This document shows positions 1-10,852 of a stretch of DNA of 64,000 nt, one piece after another. A program made the translations under genes and the position numbers. The notes beneath the pieces are model-generated. The model was given only the letters and a program-made list of their open reading frames with translations, did not search any database and was not told the DNA's origin. The DNA is from Apus apus. Lineage: Eukaryota; Chordata; Aves; Apodiformes; Apodidae. Positions within the stretch are counted from its first letter, which is position 1, and every line of letters starts with the position of its first letter. The stretch is taken from contig NC_067284.1 in assembly GCF_020740795.1 (NCBI RefSeq), forward strand, positions 96,401,440 through 96,465,439, written 5' to 3'.

Positions 1-123
1 AGAAGTCAAAGGGAAAACTTTGAGTTCAGTCGTTGTCTTACCTGCAAGATCTGCAAGCGTTGCTGTCAGCACTCATGTTCTGAACCAGGTGTGACCTGTG
101 CTACCTCTTGCCCGGTCAAACAG
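1..123 (+). CDS. Candidate partial cysteine-rich coding exon (cut by window edge)
   Basis: The first 41 codons are open in frame 1 and end exactly at a CAG followed by GTAATG, a good splice donor. The translation carries eight cysteines within codons 12-37, including a C-x2-C-x2-C-x2-CC cluster around CLTCKICKRCC. That spacing would suit a disulphide-rich extracellular module or a metal-binding knuckle, but I do not recognise a family. An open frame of this length is expected by chance about one time in seven, so the support is the cysteine clustering plus the donor, not the length. The 5' part lies outside the window. A possible following exon in the same phase is at 1832-1933. It could equally be chance TGC/TGT-rich non-coding sequence. 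Confidence 0.25.
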
Positions 124-125
124 GT

Positions 126-3100
126 AATGTGTATTGGAGGGAAATGTGAGTATTGTGAAAGTCAGGGCAGGGGAATATGGGATACTGAGAAACTAGGGTG
201 ATTGCCATGGAAGACATCTGGGGGGCATAAGAGCAACCTGATAGTTCAGTGGGAGCTTTTGTTAGTGTGATGGATGGGGAGGTAGGAATCTTTAGTGGCT
301 TTGAGGTGAGAGCATTGTGGTAGCTTGGTTCATGGATAAACAGTTCCTCTCTGGCAGTTCTGTCTGGATAGCAGCTTGGACCTGTAATAGCATTTAGTTT
401 TTGGCATGTTTTGCCCCCCTTAGCCACCCCACCCCCTTTTCTCTCCCACTCTGCTTGGCAAGCTTCCTCATTTATATCACTGCCAAGGTAGTCACAAGTC
501 AGCTGAGAAATGAGGAATTACTAACTTCCTTCCCCTTGAGGCATTAGCACACTGCTGCTATGAAACACTTAGGTCACCTGTCTTCCCAGCAAGAAAGCAA
601 CAAGTACACAGTGTAATCCAATTACTTCAGTGTGTCACTTCCTTTTTGAGGAGCCACTACAGTGACTACAGGTTGGGGCTTTTTTATACAATTGGTGAGT
701 TCTACTGATTTTAACAGCAGGACGTTTTTTTTCCAGTAATGTTTTCTTAAAAGCTTGAACAGGTATATATATCCATATAGAAATCTAGGTTGTTTCTGAA
801 ACCCTTCAACACTTCTGAGCTGACAATTGCAAAGATACTAGATATCTGTAGCTCTAGAATAGGACTATATGAAATTAAAGAAACAAAATATAATGTGGAA
901 TTGTAGAGGAATTCTAAAGCAAAATAAAAGGAGAGTTCAGAACAGAGCACAAGACTAAAGCAAGGCTGGTAAATATAAGAAATATATAGCAGAGCAAGAC
1001 TGGCCATAAAACTGCAGATGTCAATTTGTCATTCTGCCCAGTTTTACCTAGTTAGGAGAAAGGCTAGTAGTCCTGTCTCAGGAAAGAGTGCACTGAGGTG
1101 TCTAAGAGATAATGAAATTTGTTCCAACTGCTGTTGGATGAAATAAGATGATGGCAGAGGTGGATGAGGCGAAGAGGGAAGTATGCAAGATATAAAGAAA
1201 AATGTGGATGAGTGACATCTGCCTGAGAAAAAGAAGATGGAGATGGATGAAGAAGGGCAGTACACAAATGGAAGGGGTTGATGCTAGGTAGAAAGTGAGG
1301 TAAGAGGGTGAAAAAGACCTCAGGGAGTGTTAAGCTGCAAGAAGGAATGAAAAGACAAAGGGAAAATCTACTAGAAAACAGACTAGTTTTCTAGTTGAAC
1401 TGACTTCATGAAAGAAAAGTCTTGGAGTGTATGAGTTGGAAAAAATAATGTGATAAAAGAAAACAGGTGATGGAAAGAGAAATGGTGATTGATGAGGCCA
1501 GGACAATTTTAGTAGAAAATGAGAAACAGCAGAATAACATCAAAGTTTGCAGCATGGTGGAAAACAACAAGGGAAAAATTAAATGAAAGCATAACTGAAT
1601 GGTAAAGATCTCTGTAGAGTGTCTTTGGAGTCCTGAGTAGGTGAGAAATTGTTCCTATAAGCTACTGCAAATGTATTATTATACAGTGTCACCAGAAGGA
1701 TCTTTGAGTTCTAGAAAATAGCTGTAACTAAAATATCAACCTATGGATAACCTGTAAGTAATTTAAAAATGCAGAATAAATCATTATGTGCAATGTATTT
1801 TTTCTCCTTTTTAAATTTTCCTTTATTGCAGCAGTGTTTTCCTGTTCCCCATCAGCCCCCATGCCCCCATTCCTGCCCCTGGCAGTACTGTCTACCTGTC
1901 CTTGGTGGAATGCAAAGGAAAAGCTGCCTCTGAATGCAGAGATGGTGCCAGCCCTTGTCAGAGACTGAAGGCTCAAAGTTCATCAGCCATTGGCACTGTG
2001 TGTGCTCCTCTGCTGACACGCAGCTGATTTGCTCTGAAACAGAAGCAAATTGTTTTACAGCCTTAGGTTGCCACGCTACACAGCGAACTTGATGCAACTC
2101 AGTTATGGCATTGCCAAGCTGGAGCAAATAAGTAATAGCACTTGTTTTCTTGCCTCTGTAAACTCATTCTGCTTTCCTTCTCCAACTTCCCCAGCAGAAA
2201 TAAGAAAATGAAAAAAATGGGCCTAAACTGCAGCCATTGAGATTTGTGTCAGACCTTAAGAAGATTTCCTGAATGTAAGCCTAGATCGTTTAGAGAGATC
2301 ACCTTCCCTTGACTGGAGGTGTTTTAAGAACATGTTAAAAGCATATAAATTAAAAAGGGATTGAAGGCTAGGGTTTTAACACCAATGCCACAGGAGGACA
2401 AGCCAGTGCAAGATCAGGCAGGTGGGGAAGCAAAATCAAAGAGATGTCAGACTGATTAAGAATAAACCACATCAGAAGTGCAACTGGTGAAAGACTTACT
2501 CATTCTGAGTCAAATAAGGTAGGGAATATGGTATTCCTTTACACCATCTCTTGGGAGATTTGTGACCAGGTTAAGAATGGAAAAAGGTCCAGTATGATAG
2601 GCTGTGGTCATCAGAGAAAAGATGAAGATTGGACCTATCTGGGCTAAATGGGAACAGATACAGAGATGTCTAGAGGCTAGGCCAGGGATCTGTAGTTCAC
2701 TGGTTTGTAGCAGGTTCTCTGTTTTGAAATTTTTTTTCTGTGCAAAATGTCTTAACTATAACAGTGGGCAAGCATGTTTCTGTTATCCTTGTTTCATTAT
2801 ATTCCATAGAGGCTTGTGTTGTCAAGGAGCTCTAAAACGTGCACTCTGCTTTTTTCAGTATGGAGAACACTTCTGTTTGCTGGGCTGGCAGCTGCTGTGT
2901 AAGCTTTTCAGTCCGTTTTAATCACCCTGTATTCTGAAGCAAGCTACTGTGAATTAGTTCTTTAGGGCCTATTATCCAGTCTCCTTTACCACACTGGAAA
3001 AGGAACAAGAGGTACTGAAGAAGGCCCCAGGGGATATCCCCTGCCTAATGAAACTCTGCTCTGCCTGCAGAGCCACAGTGCCAAGAGGAGGATGGAGGGG

Positions 3101-6100
3101 TCATGGCTGGGATGTGTTGTGTTCTGGCTGATAGCACATGAGAACGGATCAGTGCAGCCATGAAACTTTGCCTGGCACTGGAAGTCAAGTCAGCTCTGAA
3201 TGATACCAGGAAACAGAAGGATAAGGACGCTGAAAGCTTCCTTTACCCATGTCCTTCTCACTTACACAGTCTGCAATGCAGTCACCAACAGCTGAAAGAG
3301 AAGTAGCTGGAAGTAGAAAGGAAAAAGTCCAGTACTGCTGCTAGTGGTTGGGGTTTCCTCAGATTCCAGGGAATCTGAGCTTAAGAAGCAGGTCAGGGCA
3401 GAGGTAGAGCTCTTCACAAGCAGCACCCACCCTGACTGATGGAAGGAAATGAGATTGTATGCCCTTGGATCCCAACGGATGGAGGTGATTTATCCAGATA
3501 TTGCAGATTTAGAGTGAAGAGCTGTCTGACACAGATTTTGAGTGAGGGTATCTTCACTCCCCTTGCTTCACAGATGTGGGAGCAACAAAGATCCTCACTT
3601 TTACAATGGAAAAATAATTCTTCCCTCTTCTGCTTTGTGCTTGTAGCATGCTAATTGGGAACCTGCTGAGAACAAGTGATATAATATAAGGTTCTTTCCT
3701 CCTCCCTCATTAACTGGATCATCTCAGTTAAGTGCAGGAAATAGTAGGAAACAGGCAGTTATAATAAATACTGAAGCATCAAACCCAACCCAAACCTCTC
3801 CACAGTCTGGAGACATGTTCTGTTTAAGGTTTTTGCTTCAATAAAACTCCAGGGATTTGGACTCATTAAACATGCGAATCTCAGGATTACTTTTTTAATT
3901 GCAGTTTTTAACTCACCTGTTGTTCTATCAAAGTTGTGCGCCCAGAGAAAAGCATGAGAAAATGAACCAAGGAAGAGTTGTTTCTGTGGTCTCAGGGTGT
4001 GGTGCAGTTGCTGCCTGGAGCTTTCTCACTGGTTTAAGTACCTTTTGAAAGCTGACTCCACACTGAAACAGCTACATCTGAACAGACTGGGTTGTGAACA
4101 TTCATATGAAGATACAGAGGTGCTCTTACAGGTACTGTGTGTTTTTGCAGCTAGCTGCATCAGTATGAAGCATGCAGAGAGGCACAGCAGCGGAACACAG
4201 CTGCACCATGTTTAGCAGCAGAATATTTGTAAATGAACAAGGGTTTCACTTAGCTCTCAGTCCTTCCCCTCTCTCCTTGGTGAATGAATAAATCTAAAGT
4301 GTTGCTATTTATGTGATACAAGTGAGTGGGAATTAGCAATTTGGGATTACTGGTTTGGGTTATTAACTTGGGTTCATGAATAAGCAGAATGACTAGTGCC
4401 AGGGAATTGTGCACTAATTACCCTTGAGCTCTGCTGATGAAAGAATGATAGAGAAACAGCAAATACACCAACAGCTTTTGACTATCTTTTTATTAGTATT
4501 GCTAACAGGAGCCAAAGTGGAAAAAAAGCTGTTTTCCCTGTCTGACTGTGAACTGTGCTTGGGGCTGCCATTCAGGGCACCTTCTTTAGAGAGTGAATGA
4601 CACGTGATGTAGTTACAATTTTTTGTCACTGTCATTGCCAGTCACTCAAAAGGTACTTCTAGGTTCCCATGTGGAGGGAACAGATTCCACTCAGGTACCT
4701 TTTGCCCTGGACATCCACTCACCTCCCACAAAACCGGTAACTGTGGTTGTTTATCTTGATGCCAGCTCTGGTAATGAAGCAGTTAAATGAGACCTGCGGA
4801 AGACCCAAGAAAAATTCACTGATTAAACATTTTAGTTATCTTCTACTGTTCCTCTTGCCTGCTCTTTTTCACCTTCTTCCGGTCTTGGCAGTGAATGCTC
4901 TTGTGTTTTTTTTAAAAAGCTGGATGGGAAATTAGTAAACACTTTATTTGGTTCAACATATGTTAAGGAAGTGGAAACAGCTGGGCGCCAAAGGGAGAAC
5001 GTGGCTGGCAAGGCAGGTTGTTATTTTTATACAGAGCTGTTCAGTTAGATTTTTTTGTGGAGAGATGGCACTCCAATTGGCCCAATTTTATCCTGATGCC
5101 TTCTATTAGTCCTCTTGTCTTTGAGTGTTTTGTTTTAGTAATTCACATACATGTTTATATCCTGTGATCTACTGCACAACAGCTTCTCCTTATCTCTCCC
5201 TTTCCTCAGCACCTTTCTCTTCCTTTTCCCTTTCCTATAGCTGTTGCCTTTGGTGAACACCCCTACAGATAGGAGGGGAGATGGGAGAGGTCTGGCCTGG
5301 CTTTGTCACCTTCCCAGCCCTTCCTCTTTCAGAGAGCAAGAAAGCCTAGGGTGAAAGCTGGTCTGGAGTAAAAGGGTCAGTCAGCTTCTATCAAGCTGGA
5401 AGAGAGATTGAAACGTGAGCTCAGAGGAAATTATTAGTTGGGGCAGAGGAGGGGATGTCTGTGGTAATCAGGAAAGTGGTCTCATTCAAGTGACTTGCAT
5501 GAAATCAGAATGAAACAGGACTGAAAATGTGTATTTTATACATGTATGTATTAACATCTACATTATGATATAAAATTGTATTTACATATTACGTTATATA
5601 TACTAGAGTGATAGGTGATAGAGCAGAAACTCATAATCACTGGTTTTGTGGTAGGAGAGAGCCCTGAGTTATTGCATTAGGAAAACAGAGATGTTATTCT
5701 ACTAAATGAGAAAAAAAGTGATGTAGTAAGTGATACTGTATCAAGGCAAAGAATAGAATTATCTTCTCTCTTTTTCCTACTCTTTCCCTCTACGTCTTAA
5801 AAATTACCTTCAACTCTGTTGTGACCTATTTCCAGTAACGAATTCAGCCGAGCAAACTGGCATATTTTTGCCTGTCACATGGAGATCTCGCATAATGTAG
5901 GTTAAACAAACAGATATTCTTGGGCCTTGATTATACCAAGGCCACTTAATATGACTAGAGGGATCACTCCTGATGTTTTTATTCAAACATCAAAGACCAA
6001 GGCCACTCTGTTATTTCTTCCTGGTTTGTTAAGGAAAGTTATTTAGCTGCAGAGCTCTTATTGTTGGTTTTTTTACTGTTGTGTATGAACCCTTATAAAT

Positions 6101-6220
6101 TCCTGGGAGCTGAATAACTCTTCCAAACAAAACACAGTTTTGATTCTGGGCTTCTGTGAGACAGTTTTGTAGCATAATTCCTATGTCAAAGATCATGTAA
6201 GACTCATCCAGAAACTTAAG
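126..6220. other. Non-coding stretch with no recognised gene
   Basis: Apart from the possible exon near 1.83 kb, I see only AT-rich single-copy-like DNA. Bases 1140-1600 are strongly purine-rich (A/G) on the plus strand. Bases 5530-5600 are AT-rich with TATA/TACAT runs. No ORF has protein-like composition, and no recognisable repeat was found up to the LTR beginning near 6227. Confidence 0.6.
1832..1933 (+). CDS. Candidate terminal coding exon, cysteine/proline-rich
   Basis: A pyrimidine-rich tract (TTTCTCC through TTTATTGCAG) ends at 1831 and forms a good splice acceptor. Reading in phase 0 from 1832, matching the phase of the donor at 123, gives 33 codons and a TGA at 1931-1933. The peptide has five cysteines and many prolines. 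Joined to the segment at 1-123 it would give 13 cysteines in 74 codons. The frame agreement and the acceptor are seen directly. That the two segments belong to one transcript is inference. No polyadenylation hexamer was identified close by, and no protein family is recognised. Confidence 0.17.
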   Translation, partial: QCFPVPHQPPCPHSCPWQYCLPVLGGMQRKSCL

Positions 6221-6226
6221 GAAGTC
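6221..6226. repeat. Left target-site duplication GAAGTC
   Basis: Six bases identical to 7002-7007, bordering the LTR. Seen directly; interpreted as the host target duplication. Confidence 0.55.
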
Positions 6227-7001
6227 AGCATGGCAAGACTGAACTTTTTGTGCAGAGAGGAGAAACGAAGCCCAGAGACACCTTGCTGACTATATTGCCG
6301 CAGATATTGTCACTGTTTGACTCAGGTTCAACAATGATGCTCTCAATCCCCTCCCACCCAGGTAGGGAAGGAGAGAGAGAAAAAGAGACTTTACTGGATT
6401 GAAAACTAAACTACACAGCTTTGATTAAACACTAATTACATAAGAAAATATATACAACTATATACAAATATGTTCAGGAAATGTACAAAACCCCTATTGC
6501 TTCCCCCCACCCCCAGCAACTCCCACAGCACTCTCCTTACCTGTGAACAGTCCTGAAAAGTTCCAGACTGGTGCCAAAGAGAGAGCACAGAGTGATGAGG
6601 GTCAGGAGAGCTCGAGCCTGCGGGTCGACGGTGCTGGATGGACGGACTCCTCCCCAGATGCTGGCCATGGATGGAAGAGAAGGGAAGAAGAAGCAGGAAG
6701 TAAGCTTTCTTCTGTGATCTCTGACCTTCCTCTGAGCTTATGTAGATATACGGAATGGAATATCTCTGGCCAATTTTGCTGTTTGTCTAACTCAGCCTCC
6801 TACGGGGGGGGTCATAGATCTCCCCGTAGTGTCTGAGCCGGCAGAGTGAAGGTGCGACCTTGAAGACCCAGCAGTTGTGAAAACATTCCACCGTTATCAC
6901 TCTTAATTAGAACACTCTGCTACTAGTTTAAAACAGCTTACTGAAAGAAAAAAGAAATCAGTAAAAGGAAAATCAGCTTCATCCTGGCTCAAACCAGGAC
7001 A
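6227..7001 (-). mobile_element. Solo endogenous-retrovirus LTR, about 775 bp
   Basis: Read on the minus strand, the segment starts with TGTCCTGG at 7001 and resembles bird ERV LTRs I know: GC-richer blocks, an AT-rich stretch (about 6420-6475), then a T/C-rich end. It is bracketed by the 6-bp direct repeat GAAGTC at 6221-6226 and 7002-7007, as expected for integrase target duplication. Six bases is the length usual for ERVK-type elements. The minus-strand 3' terminus is ambiguous: the repeat places it at 6227, where the final CA would have decayed to CT, while the nearest intact terminal CA is at 6231. I see no internal gag/pol/env sequence, so this is a solo LTR left by recombination. The orientation is inferred from resemblance. 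The 97-codon plus-strand ORF inside it (6543-6836) is incidental. Confidence 0.72.
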
Positions 7002-7007
7002 GAAGTC
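7002..7007. repeat. Right target-site duplication GAAGTC
   Basis: It follows immediately after the LTR terminus ACCAGGACA that ends at 7001. It is identical to 6221-6226. Confidence 0.55.
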
Positions 7008-9749
7008 TTTAAAACTGCCTTAATTCTGATGACCTCCTCCTCCCTGACATAATTTCAAACTGTCTCATTAAGTGTACCCGTAATAATGTTTTTCAAAACC
7101 CATTTTAATGGCTTCTAATGGTTTATTTGTTGGAAAATATTTACTATTTTCAATGGCCTAGGAATAACAATGTTATTTTTATGTATTCTGTGTTCAAGAC
7201 ATGATGGCCTCCTGGTTATGCAGTACCATTAAATGAATGCAGGAACATTAAGCCTAGCAGACATAGCAGTTACTTCACCTGATTATTTCCATGTTTTAAA
7301 AACACTTTTTAAGTGTTTACTTGTTATGTAATTGTCACATGCACTAACAAAGGGCAAAGAGCAAATTACTTTGCCATTGCTTTCTGCCATGAAGCTGGCA
7401 TGGATCTTCGCCCTGATTGGTGTGCCCTTTTTTCCCCCAATGCTCTGCTTAAGGATGCTTTTTTTTTTCAGTAATAATATGCTGTTGTTATTGATGCCAA
7501 CTAATTACTTCATTCCTACAATCAGATGTTTTCCATTTTATAGTCCTTTGATTTCCTATCAGTCCGATGGTAAAAAGAGGAGAGAGGGTCAGTAATAAAA
7601 CTTTCAAAGAACAAACAGAAAAAAAAATTCTATTAAAAGACCATCAATGTAATTCTTGCCTTCTTTTTAGTTCAAAGGGAAAAATTACCAGTGGCCTCTG
7701 AAAAACCAGAACATGCACAAGACTTCATCATAGCCAAAAATTTCAGGAAATATTGACAGATGTACTTCTGAGGCAGAATTTCCTGCTTCCTGCCTTGATG
7801 GATAAAATACTGGCACACACAGATTCATCTGTTCACTTTGAATGCGTGCTGACAGAAGCAGTCTGACTTTCAGAGCAGTGTATGCTCCAGGTGTGCACAC
7901 TCGGGATGTCCCTGACTACACAGAGCAAGACTGTTGCATCCTGTTTGGCATCCCTGGAGACCTGGAGAGGTCTGGAGACCTCTCCATCCTGGAGAGGAAA
8001 TCATAAGCTGTCAAGGGCTCAAGATGGCAGGGGCATGAAGGTGACAGCCAGTTTTGTGTGCTTGCAGAAGGAGCATTGCCTCCTGACAGCCTTCAGACCA
8101 TTTCTGTCTGGACGAAGAGGAGCTGACTCAGTGGCTAAACTTTAAAGGAGTAGTTCAAAGTGCTTTCTGTCTCTTCCTTCACATTTTTGGTCATTTGTTA
8201 CTACTTGTTTGCATCGTCTTGGTCCTCTTTCTAGAGGACTAGTTCTGACCGTGTGAAAAGCCTTTGTAAGAAAAATCTGAATCTGGCTTTTATATCCAAA
8301 CAGTTTCAACTCCTCCTAAATATATCAGCCAACTTCTTACTACCAAAAGACTTTGCTTTTTTAGAAGTTTGGCATCAGTAACTTTGGTCATACTTACCAC
8401 ACTGTCTCACCTCAGGCTGTCACAGCTTCCAGCAGTTACTCCACACTGGAATGGTGGACCTGCTGGTGAAAACAGAGCTGAGGTGAACAGGCATTGTGAG
8501 AGATCCCTCAGAAACATTTTCTGTTTGTAGGCCTTTAGGAAAGCTTAATTTATAGGAAGCAACACCTTGGCATTTAAGCCATCTAGACATGGGTGCCTGC
8601 TTTGAAATAATTTTGGTGAGAGTTAGGCCCTGGGGTGCTTTCTGAGTGCCCAAATACTATATAAAAAAAGCTATTATTGTCTTTTGAGGGTCTTTAAAAT
8701 AAATATTTGGTTCAGATACTTTGCTGAAAAAGGCAGTATAAAAAAATCCTAGACACATTTTGATAAAGTAATATACAGTAAATGTAGTTGTGTACAGCAG
8801 GGATTTAATACTAGGGAAGTATGGTTAAAGTCATGAGCATGGTGGGATTGGAAACTTCTGAGAGAAGATAACATTGATGAAACAGCAAAAGTTTGGGGTA
8901 TGACTATAGTTGTTGGCACTTGGAGCACCTCTAAGCTATGCATCTGAAAGGCATTCAAAAGGCCTAACTTGGATAAGGGTGCCAGGAACAGTACTTCATT
9001 TATAGACAGCTTGGGTAGCTGTTGGCAGACTCTAAAGAAGAAAAGGAGAAAACAAAACAAAAACCCAAACAAAAAAAAAGGAAAAGTCTAGATACAATGT
9101 ATCTTTTGGACTGACTGTACTCCTCTGTTTCTGAAACATTACAAGCCTCAGGAGACTTCAAATAGCTAAAACGTTGTAATTAGAACCTCCTTCTGAAACA
9201 TGCATTTGCTTCCCTAACGCTGTGCAGGAGAGTTCCTGTTTTCCTGTTGTTTCTTGTGGCACAAACATTTATTTTAAATCTCTTTTGTCATCTGGATAGA
9301 TGCTGTCTGAAGGAGACGTGCTTTCATGTGACACTCTTCCTTCCCGCTGATGTTTTTGTGACCTCAAAGGCAAATGCAGGATATTCCCCTTCCAGTTCTT
9401 TCAGTTCCTCTCCTCATTCCAGTATCTGTGATTGATCAATTTGCAGTGATGTAAGTGTTTCCAAAAAACTGATGTAATTACCTGAAAGAACTGTAGACTA
9501 GACCAGCCCTAAATTTCCTAGAAAAGCCTGAAACATTCTTCAAAGCTTGTACAGATTACAGAGGATTTGAACAATTACATAACTAAAGTACTGTAAGTAC
9601 TGTAATATAACTATTATTCAGGAGATAGCAAATTAGGATGAGAGTGAATATCAGATTGACTGAACTTATCTAGTCCCCTTGGGGTCAAGAACAAGCTTAG
9701 TCAAAACCTTCAGAAGGGGTTTTGTTGATTGGGACAGCCTAAACAATAT
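7008..9749. other. Non-coding stretch, no gene seen
   Basis: Nothing gene-like was found. It contains a local tandem/palindromic cluster at 7946-7995 built on CTGGAGACCT/GGAGAGG units. It also has an A/C-rich low-complexity run at 9034-9083 that reads as T/G-rich on the minus strand. Confidence 0.55.
7964..7985. repeat. Perfect 9-bp inverted repeat with 4-base loop
   Basis: GGAGAGGTC, loop TGGA, then GACCTCTCC. It lies within a longer patch in which CTGGAGACCT-like units recur in direct and inverted orientation. It could fold as a hairpin, but nothing nearby points to a function. Confidence 0.7.
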
Positions 9750-9842
9750 TGATCCTCCCTCTACACAGGGCTCTGGGCCACATGATCTCTTAAAGTCCCT
9801 TCCTTGTTGTTTTCCTGTGGCACTAAATTGCATGACTCTCTA
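9750..9842 (+). mobile_element. Degenerate CR1 LINE 3' remnant
   Basis: The block GGGCTCTGGGCCACATGATC, followed by TCTTAAAGTCCCTTCC, matches the general pattern of the CR1 3' untranslated tail, which in birds reads roughly gctctgggcca-gatgatctct-aggtcccttcc. The terminal repeat is lost or decayed. About 90 bases are recognisable, in plus orientation. This is an old, short fragment. Confidence 0.5.
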
Positions 9843-10647
9843 GAGTATTAGCAGGTGGTATCTTGTATCAACACTAAGAATGGGAAAGATGAGAGAACTT
9901 CAATTAGCTGCTAGTGTGCACTAATAATCATGTTTAAGCTTCTAAGTTGCCTTCACCACATCATTTCTTTATGAAAAAAACAGCACTGATCTGTATTGAG
10001 CAATCCAGTGAGTAAGCTGTGCTTGCAAAGCATTAATGGGAAATGTCTCATAGGTTCATATATTGGGAACTGCAGAGACCCCATTTTTAAACTAGCACAC
10101 AGTTGCATTCCCTCAGGAAGTGCTTGGTCTGATTTACCATTTACCATGATGACTCATGGCCAGCACTGCTGGGTAATCTACTGTAATATTTTAATAGTTG
10201 CAATAAATCACTTAAGTAAACCTTCAAAATACATAGAAAAATGACATGAGGAATTCTGTCTCTTTGGGATGACTGGTAAAGTCCACTTTATTTAGGATTA
10301 ACAAGGGAAGTGCTTTCTTAGGGCTGCTGCTGTCGAAAGCACTTAACTTTCTCTTCATTAGGACAGAAAAAGGAAGGGAGGAGGCTGCCTTATGTTGAAG
10401 AAACAGGCAAGTATCCTAGCAGTCATTTAATGGCATTAATTGACCTTGGCCTTCAGTCAGTAATGCTCTTTTTCTGTAATGTTGTAGATGACTCTAAAAT
10501 AGTTCGATTCAGCCTCCTGTGAAAAGAGGGAAGGTAATGCCAAAAATGGAATGTGAATGGTCAGGTCAATGTAATGAACAGAAAGTTGGTAGGATGGCCT
10601 TTAAATAGATGTACCCATGATCAAGTGAAAGGTGTATAATAGAAGTG

Positions 10648-10852
10648 TCAGTGAGGGTGGTGGGATGCTGGCACAGGTTGCCCAGGGAAGTTGTGGACAC
10701 CTCATCCCTGAAAGTGTTCAAGACCACATTCAACAGGGCTTTGAGCAACCTGGTCTAGTGGGAGGTGTCTCTGCCCATGCAGGGAGGGTTGGAACTAGAT
10801 GATCTCTAAGGTCCCTTCCAACCCAAGCCATTCTATGATATGATTCTATGAT
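10648..10852 (+). mobile_element. CR1 LINE 3' end (5'-truncated copy)
   Basis: This is a clear avian CR1 tail in plus orientation. It contains GCACAGGTTGCCCAGGGAAG near 10670, a GTGTTCAAGACCACATTCAA block, GAGCAACCTGGTCTAGTGGG, then GATCTCTAAGGTCCCTTCCA. It finishes with CCATTCTATGATATGATTCT, a short version of the terminal octamer-like repeat diagnostic of this family. Only the last coding bases and the 3' UTR remain, as is usual for 5'-truncated CR1 insertions. It encodes no intact protein. Confidence 0.92.

Noticed and set aside
4978..5004. CTGGGCGCCAAAGGGAGAAC looks like a retroviral primer-binding site
   Set aside because: No LTR end precedes it and no viral internal sequence follows; probably coincidence.
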